DNA of 64,000 bases from Magnetofaba australis IT-1 (GTDB lineage Bacteria > Pseudomonadota > Magnetococcia > Magnetococcales > Magnetococcaceae). Position numbers and translations under genes: made by a program. A model generated the notes under the pieces. That model had not been told where the DNA came from, ran no database searches, and was given only the letters and a program-made list of their open reading frames with translations. The DNA is taken from NCBI RefSeq assembly GCF_002109495.1, contig NZ_LVJN01000018.1:346953-410952 (forward strand). The letters run 5' to 3'. This document shows, in pieces, positions 9,583-18,600 of the stretch (the stretch's first letter is position 1; every line of letters begins with the position of its first letter).

Positions 9583-10053
9583 ATGCAAACAGAGCAGATT
9601 CTCCACCCCGTCAGCGCAGAGCTGACGCCCCTGGAGGCGGATGATTTCGACACCCTGTTTCAGTTGTTCGAGCAGATTGGCGTCTTTTGGGGCAACATGG
9701 CCGACTCACAGAACCATCGCAGTCAACTCTATCGATTTATGCAAAACCGCACTGCGCTGCGGCCAATCTATTACGAATACTATGCGATGGCGGCCAAAAC
9801 CCTGAATGAATTGATCGCCCAGATGGGCCAGCAGCAAGCCTACGTCTACCTGTTTACCGACCAGCAGATCAATCAGAAGCCCGCCACCACCCCGCAGGCC
9901 ATCACCCGCCAATATGTCTCCAACGAGTTCGTCGCGCTGCAACTGAGCCTGGGCGGATTCGCCGCCTATGGGGCGCAAAACTATCCGGGATATATCGGCG
10001 GTGGTTACATCAGCGGACAACCGGCGCCCTACCGCACGGGAGAGGCGTCATGA
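9583..10053 (+). CDS. Uncharacterised protein, first gene of GMC oxidoreductase cluster
   Basis: A 156-residue protein that I do not recognise. It has no signal peptide, no membrane helix and no cysteine. The first two thirds look helical, with a Tyr-rich segment IYYEYYAMAAKTLNE near residues 58-72, and the C-terminus is rich in Gly, Tyr and Pro. The start is supported by AGAGAGGG eight bases upstream. Its stop overlaps the start of the GMC oxidoreductase by four bases (ATGA), so the two are translationally coupled and the protein may be a small subunit or chaperone of that enzyme, as small subunits accompany several GMC dehydrogenases. That role is inferred from position only. Confidence 0.8.
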   Translation: MQTEQILHPVSAELTPLEADDFDTLFQLFEQIGVFWGNMADSQNHRSQLYRFMQNRTALRPIYYEYYAMAAKTLNELIAQMGQQQAYVYLFTDQQINQKPATTPQAITRQYVSNEFVALQLSLGGFAAYGAQNYPGYIGGGYISGQPAPYRTGEAS

Positions 10054-11657
10054 GCATCGATACCCTGATTATCGGCTCCGGGGTGGCCGCAGCGGCGGTG
10101 AGCCAACGGCTGCTGGACGACGATCCCAACGCCTCGATCCTGATTCTGGAGGCGGGGCAGGCGGTGAAAATGCAGGACGCCGCCATCTGGCAGGACTATG
10201 TGATCAGCGGCAAGCTGCCCTATACCAAGTATTACGACGCGCCCTATCCCGAGCGCGACCAGCCGGGGCAGAATCTCAACATCGGCGGCACGGTGATGCC
10301 GCTGGACGGCTCGCGGGTGATGACCTACGGCGGCTCCACCATCCACTGGGGCGGTTGGTCCTTCCGTCTCAAACCGGAGGACTTCCAGCTCAAAAGCAAC
10401 ACCGGCTACGGCGTCGACTGGCCGTTTTCCTATGACCATCTGGAGCCCTGGTACGCCGAGGCGGAGCGCTACATCGGCGTGAGCGGGGATAACAATGATC
10501 CCACCGTGCCGCGCTCCCAGGGCTACCCCTTTGCCGCCTTCCCCTACACCCTGGAGGATGCGCCGGTGCGCAAGGCCATGGACGCATTGGGCATCGGCTG
10601 CTCGCATCTGCCCATTGCGCGCCACGGCATGGGCGACACCGCGTCGCGGCACGCGCCGTGTAAAACCACCGGCACCTGTAAATACTGCCCCTTCGGGGCC
10701 CGCTACGCGGCCACCAATTTTCTCAATGACATGCGCCAGTTCGGCGGCTACCCCAATTTTGCGGTCAAACTCAACTGCGTGGTGCAGGAGATCGTCATGG
10801 CCGACAAGGCCAACGCCTCCGGGGTGACCTACTACGACAAACTGGCCAAGCGCTATGAGACCCTCACCGCCAAACGCATCATCGTGGCGGGCGGCGCCAT
10901 CGAATCGCCCAAATTGTTGCTGCGCTCCACCTCGGACTATTGGCCTCAGGGCGTCGGCAATGACGCCGATCTGGTGGGGCGCAATCTGATCACCCACCCG
11001 TACTTCATCTTCTCGGGCCGACTCCCCGCCAATCCGCACAAGCTGCAGCCGGAGATGAACTTTCCCACCCTCTGTTCACGCCATTTCGACTCCCCCGCAG
11101 AGCAGGCCAAAGGCAAGTTCATCCTGGTCAACCCGCCCAGCTCGCCGGGCGTCAATCTGGCCGCGCTGATGCAGTCCGGGCAGACGCCGGCACAGATGCA
11201 GCAGAGCGTGACAGGGGCGCAGACCGTGCAGCTCCACGGCATGGTGGAGATGTTCAGCCACTTGAAAAACCGCGTGATGAACCTCGACGAGGTCAATCAG
11301 ATCGGCTTGAATGAGACCATCGTGGACTACACGCAACCGGCGGACTTCGACGCCCGCATGGCTGAGATCGGCGGCCACGTCAAACAGATCTTCGACGCCA
11401 TGGGGGTGAGCATGGTCGGCAAGCCCACGGTCTCCTGGCGCGCCGATCACGCCTCCTGCACCTGCCGCATGAGCGACTCAGCCAGCGAAGGGGTGACCGA
11501 TGCGCATATGCGCGTGCATGGAGTGGACAATCTCTACGTCTGCTCCAACGCCGCCTTCTGCTCCTCCGGGGCGATCAATCCCACCCTGACGCTGACCGCT
11601 CTGGCGCTGCGACTGGGCCAACACCTCATCGATCAAAAGCGCGCTGCGGGAGCCTGA
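10050..11657 (+). CDS. GMC-family FAD-dependent oxidoreductase
   Basis: A 535-residue flavoenzyme of the glucose-methanol-choline family. The FAD-binding motif IIGSGVAAAAVSQRLL is at residues 6-21, the second family motif appears as YGGSTIHWGGWS near residue 91, and the C-terminal domain has NLYVCSNAAFCSSGAINPTL close to the end. Cysteine clusters are notable: CKTTGTCKYCPFGARYAA in the middle and SCTCRM near the C-terminus, which recall membrane-linked sugar and alcohol dehydrogenases of this family rather than oxidases. No Tat or Sec signal is present, so it is predicted to be cytoplasmic. The neighbours overlap or abut it (4-base overlap before, 2 bases after). The substrate is unknown. Confidence 0.9.
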   Translation: MSIDTLIIGSGVAAAAVSQRLLDDDPNASILILEAGQAVKMQDAAIWQDYVISGKLPYTKYYDAPYPERDQPGQNLNIGGTVMPLDGSRVMTYGGSTIHWGGWSFRLKPEDFQLKSNTGYGVDWPFSYDHLEPWYAEAERYIGVSGDNNDPTVPRSQGYPFAAFPYTLEDAPVRKAMDALGIGCSHLPIARHGMGDTASRHAPCKTTGTCKYCPFGARYAATNFLNDMRQFGGYPNFAVKLNCVVQEIVMADKANASGVTYYDKLAKRYETLTAKRIIVAGGAIESPKLLLRSTSDYWPQGVGNDADLVGRNLITHPYFIFSGRLPANPHKLQPEMNFPTLCSRHFDSPAEQAKGKFILVNPPSSPGVNLAALMQSGQTPAQMQQSVTGAQTVQLHGMVEMFSHLKNRVMNLDEVNQIGLNETIVDYTQPADFDARMAEIGGHVKQIFDAMGVSMVGKPTVSWRADHASCTCRMSDSASEGVTDAHMRVHGVDNLYVCSNAAFCSSGAINPTLTLTALALRLGQHLIDQKRAAGA

Positions 11658-11659
11658 CC

Positions 11660-12745
11660 ATGACCACTCTGCAAGAACAGAAACAGAAACTCTATACCCT
11701 GTTGCAGGCCGCCTTTGAGTTGGAGCTCTCCACCATTCCGGCCTACTTCACCGCCATGGCCAGCATCCAGCCGGGGAGCAATCAGCACGCCTCGGCCATC
11801 ATCCGCAGCGTGATGATGGAGGAGATGCTGCACATGGTGCTGGCGGGCAATGTGCTCACCAGTCTGGGCGGCGCGGTGACGCTGAACGCAGACCATATCC
11901 CGCGCTATCCGGTCAATCTGGAGTTTCAGGGGCAGAAATTTCAGGACCGCGACTTCGACGTCAATCTGGCGCCCTTCTCCCAGGACGCCATCGAGACCTT
12001 CATGAAGATCGAATTGCCCACCGAGTTTGTGCGCAAGGCGCAGCCAGAACATAAACTGTTGAGCAGTGAAATGACCGTGCCGGGCATCACCATCGGCGCG
12101 TTCTACCACAGCGTGGAGCAGATGCTTAAGCAACTCTGCGACGCCTATCCCGAAGCCGAAGTTTTCAGCGGCGATCCGGCGCATCAAATCACCGAGAACT
12201 ACTACTGGGCCGGCGGCGGCCAGCCGGTGGCGGTCACCAATCTGGCCAGCGCCCTGGAGGCGCTCAATGTGATCATTCGCCAGGGCGAGGGCAGCGGCGG
12301 CTCCATTGCCGATGGCGACGCCCACTATTTCGATCAACCGCAGGAGGTCGCGCACTACTTCCGCTTCAATGAGATCCACCAAGGGCGGCTCTATCAGCCC
12401 GGCGACACACCCAAGGATCCGCCCAGCGGCGCGCCGCTGCCGGTGGACTATGCAGCGGCCTATCCCATCATCGTCAACGCCCAGGCCAACGACTATGGGA
12501 CGGACGCCAACATGACGGCGTTGAATAATCGCTTTAACGAGAACTACACTGTGATGCTCCAGCAGATCGGTGAAGCCTTCAACGGCGCGCCGCAGACGCT
12601 GTACACCGCCATTACCGACGGCATGCGCAGTTTGGGGCCGATGGCGGCGTTGATGATGAGCCAATCGATTGCCGGTGACGCGCAGGGGCGACATGGCGCG
12701 CCGTCGTTCGAGTGGCGCGTTCCCGCCGCATTGGACGGCGCATAA
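11660..12745 (+). CDS. Ferritin-like protein, VioB/RebD-type iminophenylpyruvate dimer synthase domain
   Basis: A 361-residue protein whose N-terminal half matches the ferritin-like domain found in VioB, RebD and relatives. Iron-ligand type residues are visible in ELELSTIPAYF (about residue 19 on) and MMEEMLHMV (about 55 on), an E...E-x-x-H pattern. A second Glu/His-rich helix pair lies near HYFRFNEI. In VioB and RebD this fold couples two indole-pyruvate imine molecules, but the heme catalase-like half of those enzymes is absent here, so the reaction could be quite different. It begins two bases after the GMC oxidoreductase, so the two are surely co-expressed and may act on one pathway. Confidence 0.8.
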   Translation: MTTLQEQKQKLYTLLQAAFELELSTIPAYFTAMASIQPGSNQHASAIIRSVMMEEMLHMVLAGNVLTSLGGAVTLNADHIPRYPVNLEFQGQKFQDRDFDVNLAPFSQDAIETFMKIELPTEFVRKAQPEHKLLSSEMTVPGITIGAFYHSVEQMLKQLCDAYPEAEVFSGDPAHQITENYYWAGGGQPVAVTNLASALEALNVIIRQGEGSGGSIADGDAHYFDQPQEVAHYFRFNEIHQGRLYQPGDTPKDPPSGAPLPVDYAAAYPIIVNAQANDYGTDANMTALNNRFNENYTVMLQQIGEAFNGAPQTLYTAITDGMRSLGPMAALMMSQSIAGDAQGRHGAPSFEWRVPAALDGA

Positions 12746-12822
12746 GCGTGCTGAACAAGCGGCGGCAAACGGGCGTGTCAGTGACCCGTTAGCCGCCGCT
12801 CAATTTCCAACGGAGGGTGGCG

Positions 12823-13941
12823 ATGGAATTCAGATTGGCGACATTCAACGTAGAGAACCTGTTTGTGCGTTTGGACTTCAATGCGTTCACCGATGAGCGG
12901 GCGCAGAACTATCTGCCTGCGGTGGCGCAATTCTACGCCCAGGACGCCGCCGCTGATGGCGATTTGAGCCGGTTTGAGGCGTTCAAGGCGATGCTGAGCG
13001 GGGTGATGTTGGCGCAGGCCGATGACAAACGGCAATTCACCGCCGCGGCCATGGCCGAAGCCGACGCCCACCTGTTTTGCATGCAGGAGGTGGATAACAT
13101 CAACGCGCTGATGCGGTTTCACGACGCCTATCTGAAAAAGGCGGGCGCCGGAGCCTACGCGCAGAAGATCCTGTTTGAAGGCAACGACCGGCGCGGCATC
13201 GATGTGGCGGCGCTGGCGCGCGACGAGCGCGCGGTGATGAGCCGCTCCCACGCCTGGCTCACCCCCTCCTGGTTTGGCAACCAGGCCGCGCGCGACGCCC
13301 TGATTGAGGCGTATCCGCTGATCAAGTCTGAGATCAACAAACGGCGCGCCATCTTCAGCCGCGACTGTCTGGAGATGGAGTATGCCCACGACGGCAAGCG
13401 CCTGACGGTGTTCAACTGCCACTTCAAGTCCATGAGCGGCGGGCGCAATAAGAGTTTGGGCAAGCGGCAGTTGGAGGCGCTGGCGGTCAAGCGGATCATC
13501 CAGAACAAATTCGCCGACCCGGCAGCGGAGAACTGGGTGGTGGTGGGGGATATGAACGACTACCGCCAGCAGATCAAGGTGACGGCCAAACGGCGCGCCG
13601 ACGGCTCCTATGTCGAGAACCTCAAGACGCTGGGCGCTGATGATCCCTCCGGGGTCGATCCCTTGCTGGATGATGGCTTTGGCGTCAACGCGCTGGATGC
13701 GTTGGATGCGACCGCGCGCTGGACCCACTACTACCCAGGCGACAGAACCAAGACCCAACTGGACTATATGATCGTCTCGCCTGCGCTCAACGCCAGGATC
13801 AAGGGCAAGCCGCAGGTGATTCGCAGCGGCCAGCCCTATCGGGTTCCCAACAGCGATGAGATTCAACGCTACCCGCGCATTGGCATGGATCGCCCCAAGG
13901 CCAGCGACCACTGCCCGGTGGCGGTGACGTTCAAGCTGTAG
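12823..13941 (+). CDS. Endonuclease/exonuclease/phosphatase-fold hydrolase
   Basis: A 372-residue protein of the EEP superfamily (DNase I, exonuclease III, sphingomyelinase-like). The family landmarks are in order: FNVENLF near the N-terminus, the metal-binding Glu in FCMQEVDN, the catalytic His region FNCHFKSMSGG, VVGDMNDY, LDYMIVS and the final catalytic DHCPVAV. The substrate may be a nucleic acid, a phospholipid or a phosphoinositide-like molecule. The ATG at 12823 is chosen over the in-frame GTG at 12817 because GGAGGG at 12812-12817 is then well placed. It is 77 bases after the ferritin-like gene and probably the last gene of that cluster. Confidence 0.85.
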   Translation: MEFRLATFNVENLFVRLDFNAFTDERAQNYLPAVAQFYAQDAAADGDLSRFEAFKAMLSGVMLAQADDKRQFTAAAMAEADAHLFCMQEVDNINALMRFHDAYLKKAGAGAYAQKILFEGNDRRGIDVAALARDERAVMSRSHAWLTPSWFGNQAARDALIEAYPLIKSEINKRRAIFSRDCLEMEYAHDGKRLTVFNCHFKSMSGGRNKSLGKRQLEALAVKRIIQNKFADPAAENWVVVGDMNDYRQQIKVTAKRRADGSYVENLKTLGADDPSGVDPLLDDGFGVNALDALDATARWTHYYPGDRTKTQLDYMIVSPALNARIKGKPQVIRSGQPYRVPNSDEIQRYPRIGMDRPKASDHCPVAVTFKL

Positions 13942-13949
13942 AGTTTGCT

Positions 13950-14272
13950 AGAGTCAGTCGAATTCAAAATTGGACATTGGCGATTTTGAAAATGAAAGAT
14001 ATCGAGGGCTTTGCCCTCGAGCTCCCAAGATCAACAACCAAACCGTGATTCGGGCCATCCATGGCCCTCACCCTTCGGGCTCGCTATCGCGAGTCCGATT
14101 CGGCAATCCTGCCGAATCGTGGGTCCGCCCACACCCGCTGGGGGCGCGGCCCCCAGACCCCGCCGCCGACCAGTCGGCGGCCAATAGTCAGCGCAAGCCG
14201 GGCCTGTGTCACGCAAACATTGAGCATTCTGAGTTTGTGATATTCTGGTTTCAAGCGACTATACCGGTCAAA
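13950..14272 (+). repeat. Hairpin-rich interspersed repeat, copy B
   Basis: The most complete uninterrupted copy of the repeat family and the main content of the 13942-14335 gap. From the left: the end GTCAGTCGAATTCAAAATTGG, a GAGGGC/GCCCTC hairpin, GGGCCATCCATGGCCC, GATTCGGCA/TGCCGAATC, GTGGG/CCCAC, CTGGGGGC/GCCCCCAG, CCGCCGAC/GTCGGCGG, and then the conserved right tail with GTCAGCGCAAGCC and GTGTCACGCAAACATTG. The chain of small palindromes suggests a structured transcript or a protein-binding DNA array rather than a gene. It sits between convergent genes. Confidence 0.85.
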
Positions 14273-14275
14273 TGC

Positions 14276-14314
14276 ACAGGGGCGGCCCCGTCTGGGACCG
14301 CCCCTGTTTTTTCT
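14276..14314 (+). terminator. Rho-independent terminator after repeat copy B
   Basis: ACAGGGGCGG and CCGCCCCTGT form a long GC-rich stem followed by a run of T on the plus strand, so it ends transcription coming from the EEP gene through the repeat. It also shields the convergent phosphofructokinase gene. Confidence 0.85.
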
Positions 14315-14335
14315 ACACTGCGTAATCCGAGCGGA

Positions 14336-15550
14336 TTACGCTTTGAGGATTTTGCTCACTTTGGGCGACAGCAGACGCGCGGCGTCCAGCGGCGCAGCGC
14401 CCAGCAGCGGACGCAGGTAGTCGCAGAACGCCGGGGTGACGTCGTTGGCTTCGGCGGTGATATACTCGTCGGCCATAACCTTGGTTAGCGCCGCAACCTC
14501 CTCCACGCGGGCCAGTTGGAAGTCCACCGCATAGTTCCCAACGCGCTTCATGGCGATGGTGCCGGAGTTGCCGTGGCCGATGGCCTGAATCGCCGCCATC
14601 TGACCGGCTTCGCGGGCCTCCTTCTGGTCCACTTCCGAAACCACCCCCAGGAACGAGCGCTGCAGGTAGCCGAAGGTGTCGCCGCGCACGCGTTTGATGC
14701 CCAGTTTGGACTTGATCTCGTTGACCAACAGGTCGGCCAGGGCGCCGGTGCCGGAGAGCTGCACGTTGCCGTGGGCGTCGCGCTCCACCTCTTCCTGCAG
14801 CTTGGTGATAATGGGCGCGCCGGTCTCGTCGTGGATGCCCTCGGAGACGGCGATGATGCAGCGGCCATGTTTCTCATACATGGATTTGACGTCGCCAAGG
14901 AACTTGTCGATGTCGAAGGTGCGCTCGGGCAGATAGATCAGGTGCGGACCATCATCAGCGAAGGTGCGCGCCATGGCCGAGGCGGCGGTGAGGAAGCCCG
15001 CATGGCGGCCCATCACCACGCCCACATAGACGCCGGGCAGGCTGCGGTTGTCGAGGTTGACGCCAGCAAACGCGCCCGCCACGAACTTGGCCGCCGAGGG
15101 GAAGCCCGGGGTGTGGTCGTTGGCCATCAGATCGTTGTCGATGGTCTTGGGAATGTGCATGGCGGTCAGGTCGTAACCCGACTCCTTGGCGAAATTGCCG
15201 ACGATGCGGCAGGCGTCGGAGGAGTCGTTGCCGCCGATGTAGAAGAAGTAGCGGATGTCGTGGGCCTGCAGGACCTTGGCGATCTCCTTGCAGTAGTCGG
15301 CGTCGGGTTTGTCGCGGGTGGAGCCCAGGGCCGAAGAGGGGATCTGCGCGATGCGCTCGAGGTTGAGGTTGGTCTCGTAGGTCAGGTCGATCATCTCTTC
15401 GTCGACGATGCCGCGCACCCCGTGCAGCGCGCCATAAACGGCGTCGATATGTCCGTAGCTACGCGCCTGCAACACCGCGCCAACCAGCGATTGGTTGATC
15501 ACGGCGGTGGGGCCGCCGCCTTGGGCGATCAAGGCTTTTCCCGGTTTCAT
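14336..15550 (-). CDS. pfp: 6-phosphofructokinase, probably pyrophosphate-dependent
   Basis: A 404-residue phosphofructokinase that phosphorylates fructose 6-phosphate in the cytoplasm. The donor-site loop is GGNDS (106-110) and the catalytic loop is PKTIDNDL (134-141). ATP-dependent bacterial enzymes normally have GGDGS and PGTIDND; the Lys in the second motif and the lack of Gly in the first are typical of PPi-dependent enzymes, so a reversible PPi reaction is likely. The ATG at 15550 begins the conserved MKPGKALIAQGGGPTAVIN and has AAAGGA upstream; the open frame beyond it overlaps the preceding gene. It is the last gene of a minus-strand set, 74 bases after the CHAT-like protein gene. Confidence 0.92.
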   Translation of the reverse strand: MKPGKALIAQGGGPTAVINQSLVGAVLQARSYGHIDAVYGALHGVRGIVDEEMIDLTYETNLNLERIAQIPSSALGSTRDKPDADYCKEIAKVLQAHDIRYFFYIGGNDSSDACRIVGNFAKESGYDLTAMHIPKTIDNDLMANDHTPGFPSAAKFVAGAFAGVNLDNRSLPGVYVGVVMGRHAGFLTAASAMARTFADDGPHLIYLPERTFDIDKFLGDVKSMYEKHGRCIIAVSEGIHDETGAPIITKLQEEVERDAHGNVQLSGTGALADLLVNEIKSKLGIKRVRGDTFGYLQRSFLGVVSEVDQKEAREAGQMAAIQAIGHGNSGTIAMKRVGNYAVDFQLARVEEVAALTKVMADEYITAEANDVTPAFCDYLRPLLGAAPLDAARLLSPKVSKILKA

Positions 15551-15624
15551 AACGCTCGTTCCTTTCGCAAATGGGTTCCTGACTGCGCGCAGAAAAGCTG
15601 CGGGTGACATTGCGTGCAGGCAGA

Positions 15625-18600
15625 TTAACTCGGCGATAGTTGGATGGGAATGGTTTTCCGCTGCGGAAACGCCTTCTTGAGCAGGGCGTGTCCGCGATCG
15701 TGCAGATACTCGCCCCACTGCTGCGCCATCAACTGCTCGGCCTCATCCTGGGCGATCTCGAGGAATTGGGCGAACTCCAGGTAGATGCGCAGCTCCTCAT
15801 CGGCGTCGGGGGAGCCCAATTGCTGGTCGATACGGTAGCACACCCCCACCAGCTGCATCGCCTCTTCCATCTTGTCGCGCTCTTTGGCCAGACGCGCCAA
15901 CTGGAACAGCGCCGCCGCTTCGCCGCGCCGATCCTCCAGGCGTTGTTTAAGCTTGAGCGCCTCCAACAGACGCGGCTCGGCGTCGTCGAGCTTGCCGTCG
16001 CCCAAGTCGATGGCGCCGAGCTGATGCAGGGTGTAGCTGCGCTGCTGTTCAAACGGTCCCAGCTCCAGCATCGGCAGCGCCTCTTCGTAATACTCCCGCG
16101 CCGCCTCGGTGTTGCCGCGTTGGTAGTAGAGCGCCGCCAGTTGCGGCAGCAGCATGGCCAGCTCCTGCTCGGCCCCCGCCAGTCGATAGAACTGTAGCGC
16201 CTTCTCCAGATGCTTCATGGCGATGTCGCGCTCGTCATCCTCCAGCGCCAGCATGCCCAACTGGTGTAGAGTGGCGGCCCGCGCCGGATAATTGCGCGCC
16301 TTCTTCCACAGCCGTTCGCTCTGCTCCAAACGGCCAATGGCCGAGGCGCGATCCCCCTGGTGCAGCTCAATAGCCGCCAATTGGTTGAGAATCGCCGCCT
16401 GCCCGCTGGAGTCCTGCGCTTCGCGCATCAGCTCCAGAGCGTCTCCCAGCAGATGCGCGGCGCCGCCGATATCCTGCGCCGCCATCTTCAGCGACGCCAA
16501 CGCCTGCAGCGCCTCGCCCTCAATTCCTGGTTCAGCGCGTTCACGCCCCTCCTTGAGCGCCAATTCAAACCAGCGCTGCGCCTCTTCCGGGCGGCCCGTC
16601 TCCAGGAAGATGCGGCCCATACGCAGCAGCGGCAGGGGGTGGTTGGTCAGTCGCCGCGACTCGTTGTTCAGACGCAGCGCCTCATCCACATGGCCATGGC
16701 GCAGCAGCGCCGAAGCCAGGGAGTCGGAGAGCTCCAGGAACTTGGACGCATCGCCAGCGCCATGGGCGTGGCCGCGGGCTTCAAACAGCAGATCGAACCA
16801 GGTGTGGCCATAGGCGCTAGCGCGCTCGGAACCGACCCACTGCAGGGTCATCTCCGCCAGTTTGGCGTGCACGCTCTGGCGCAGGTCCGCCGCCAAGGTG
16901 TCCGAGGCGTTGAGCGCGTCGCGCAGGAACGGCTCCAACATCCACAGCGCCGCGCCTTCGGGTCCGCTGCCCGCTTCGCATACCCAGCCGGATTCGCGCC
17001 ACAGCTCCAACTCGGCGTCGCTCAGGTCGCGGCTCTCGTCGCACATGGCGTTGAGGGAGGCCACATCCATCGGCGTGCGCGCCAACGCCCAAGTGGCCAA
17101 AAGCTGTCTGTCTTCGGGGCTCAGATCCGCCAGCACCGCCTGCGAAAGGATCTGCCCGGAGGGATCCATGCCCGGGGTGAGGGGGCCGCTCAGGTCCAAC
17201 GACACCTGATCCACTGACAGCGCTTGCTGACACACTGCGCGCAGGCTCTCCGCCGGTTGCGAATCGGCCCAGCCCAGAATGAGCGGCGCCGGGGCGAAGG
17301 AGGCGATCTGCAGTTGGCGCAGCGCTTCGATGTCGTCCCAGCTCAGGTCGCTGGCGTTGATGCGCCGCATCAGCCCGTCGTGTCGGCAGGCGCGTTTGTA
17401 GAAAGCGCTGTCCTCGGGCTCCTCCAACGCTTCATGCAGGAAGGTGGAGGCGGGTTTGGCGCCGCTCTTGAGCACCGGCGCGCAACGGCTGCTGAGCAGC
17501 AGGCGCGAGCGGCCCGAGATGCGCGTGATCAGCATCTCATACAGCGCCGCCATGGCGGGCGAGAGGAAGTGGCGGCTGTCGCCATCCATGCCGTAGTCCA
17601 ACCCATCGAGCACCAACGCCAACGGCAGGCGCTGATTGATCAGGCCAACGACAAACTCCAGCCGTTTGCTCAGATCCAGGTCGGGACTGTCGAGAATGGC
17701 GAACTCCTCATCAAAGCCTTTATCCAGCAGCTTTTGCGCAACCGCTTCAATCACCCGGTGTACGCTGATGGGATTGGCGGGGGAGCCCTTGACCACCATC
17801 GGCTCCAGCCCCTCCTGGGAGAGCGACCAGGCCATGCGCGCGGTCAAGGCGCTCTTGCCCAGCCCCTCTACGCCGGTGAGCAGAAGCACCTGCAAACCGC
17901 CATGGCGCATGCGCGCCAGCAGCGGACCCAATTGTCGTCGGCGGCCAAAGAAGGGCGCCGGGATCGGCAAAATCACACCGGGCGGCGGCGGGTAGGCGGC
18001 TTGATCGAACTCCGGGCGCACCCGTGGGGCGGCGTCGGAGACGTTGTACAGACCATCGCCAACAGCGCTGGCGAACAGCGCCGGAGCGGCCCAATCTGCC
18101 GAACAGACGGCATCGCGCGCGGCGCGCACCGCGGCGTCCACGCCACTGCCGCCGATGAGTTTGCCATACAGCGCGGTGAGGAAGGCGCGGCTGCGCTTGT
18201 CGCCTCCATCCCAGGGCAGCACTACCACCAACGGCGCGCCCAGTGCGCTCAGCTGCGCGCCCAGCTCCAGCAATGCGCCCTCAGGGGCGTGGCTCTCATC
18301 ACGCGCGGTGGCGCCGCTGAGGATGATGCCGCGCACACCGCTGGATTGCAGCGCATCCTGATTCAGTGTGTGGGCGTCCACAAAGCGCAATCCGCTGGCG
18401 TCATCGGCAGCCAGCCCCAACAGCGCAGCGCCGGATTCATCGCGTTTGACCGGCGCGGAGAGATGCAACAGTTGCGGCTGCATGCGATTGATGCGGCTCT
18501 TCAGATCGCTCAGGTCAGCGCGTTCGCACGCCTCCAGATAGCGTTCGCCACGGGCTGCGCCTGCGGTTTGGAAGAAGAGTTGTTCGGCGGCGATGTGCCG

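Noticed and set aside
15551..15718. N-terminal extension of the phosphofructokinase frame
   Set aside because: It overlaps the CHAT-like gene's end, shows no homology, and the ATG at 15550 has a good ribosome-binding site and the family start.
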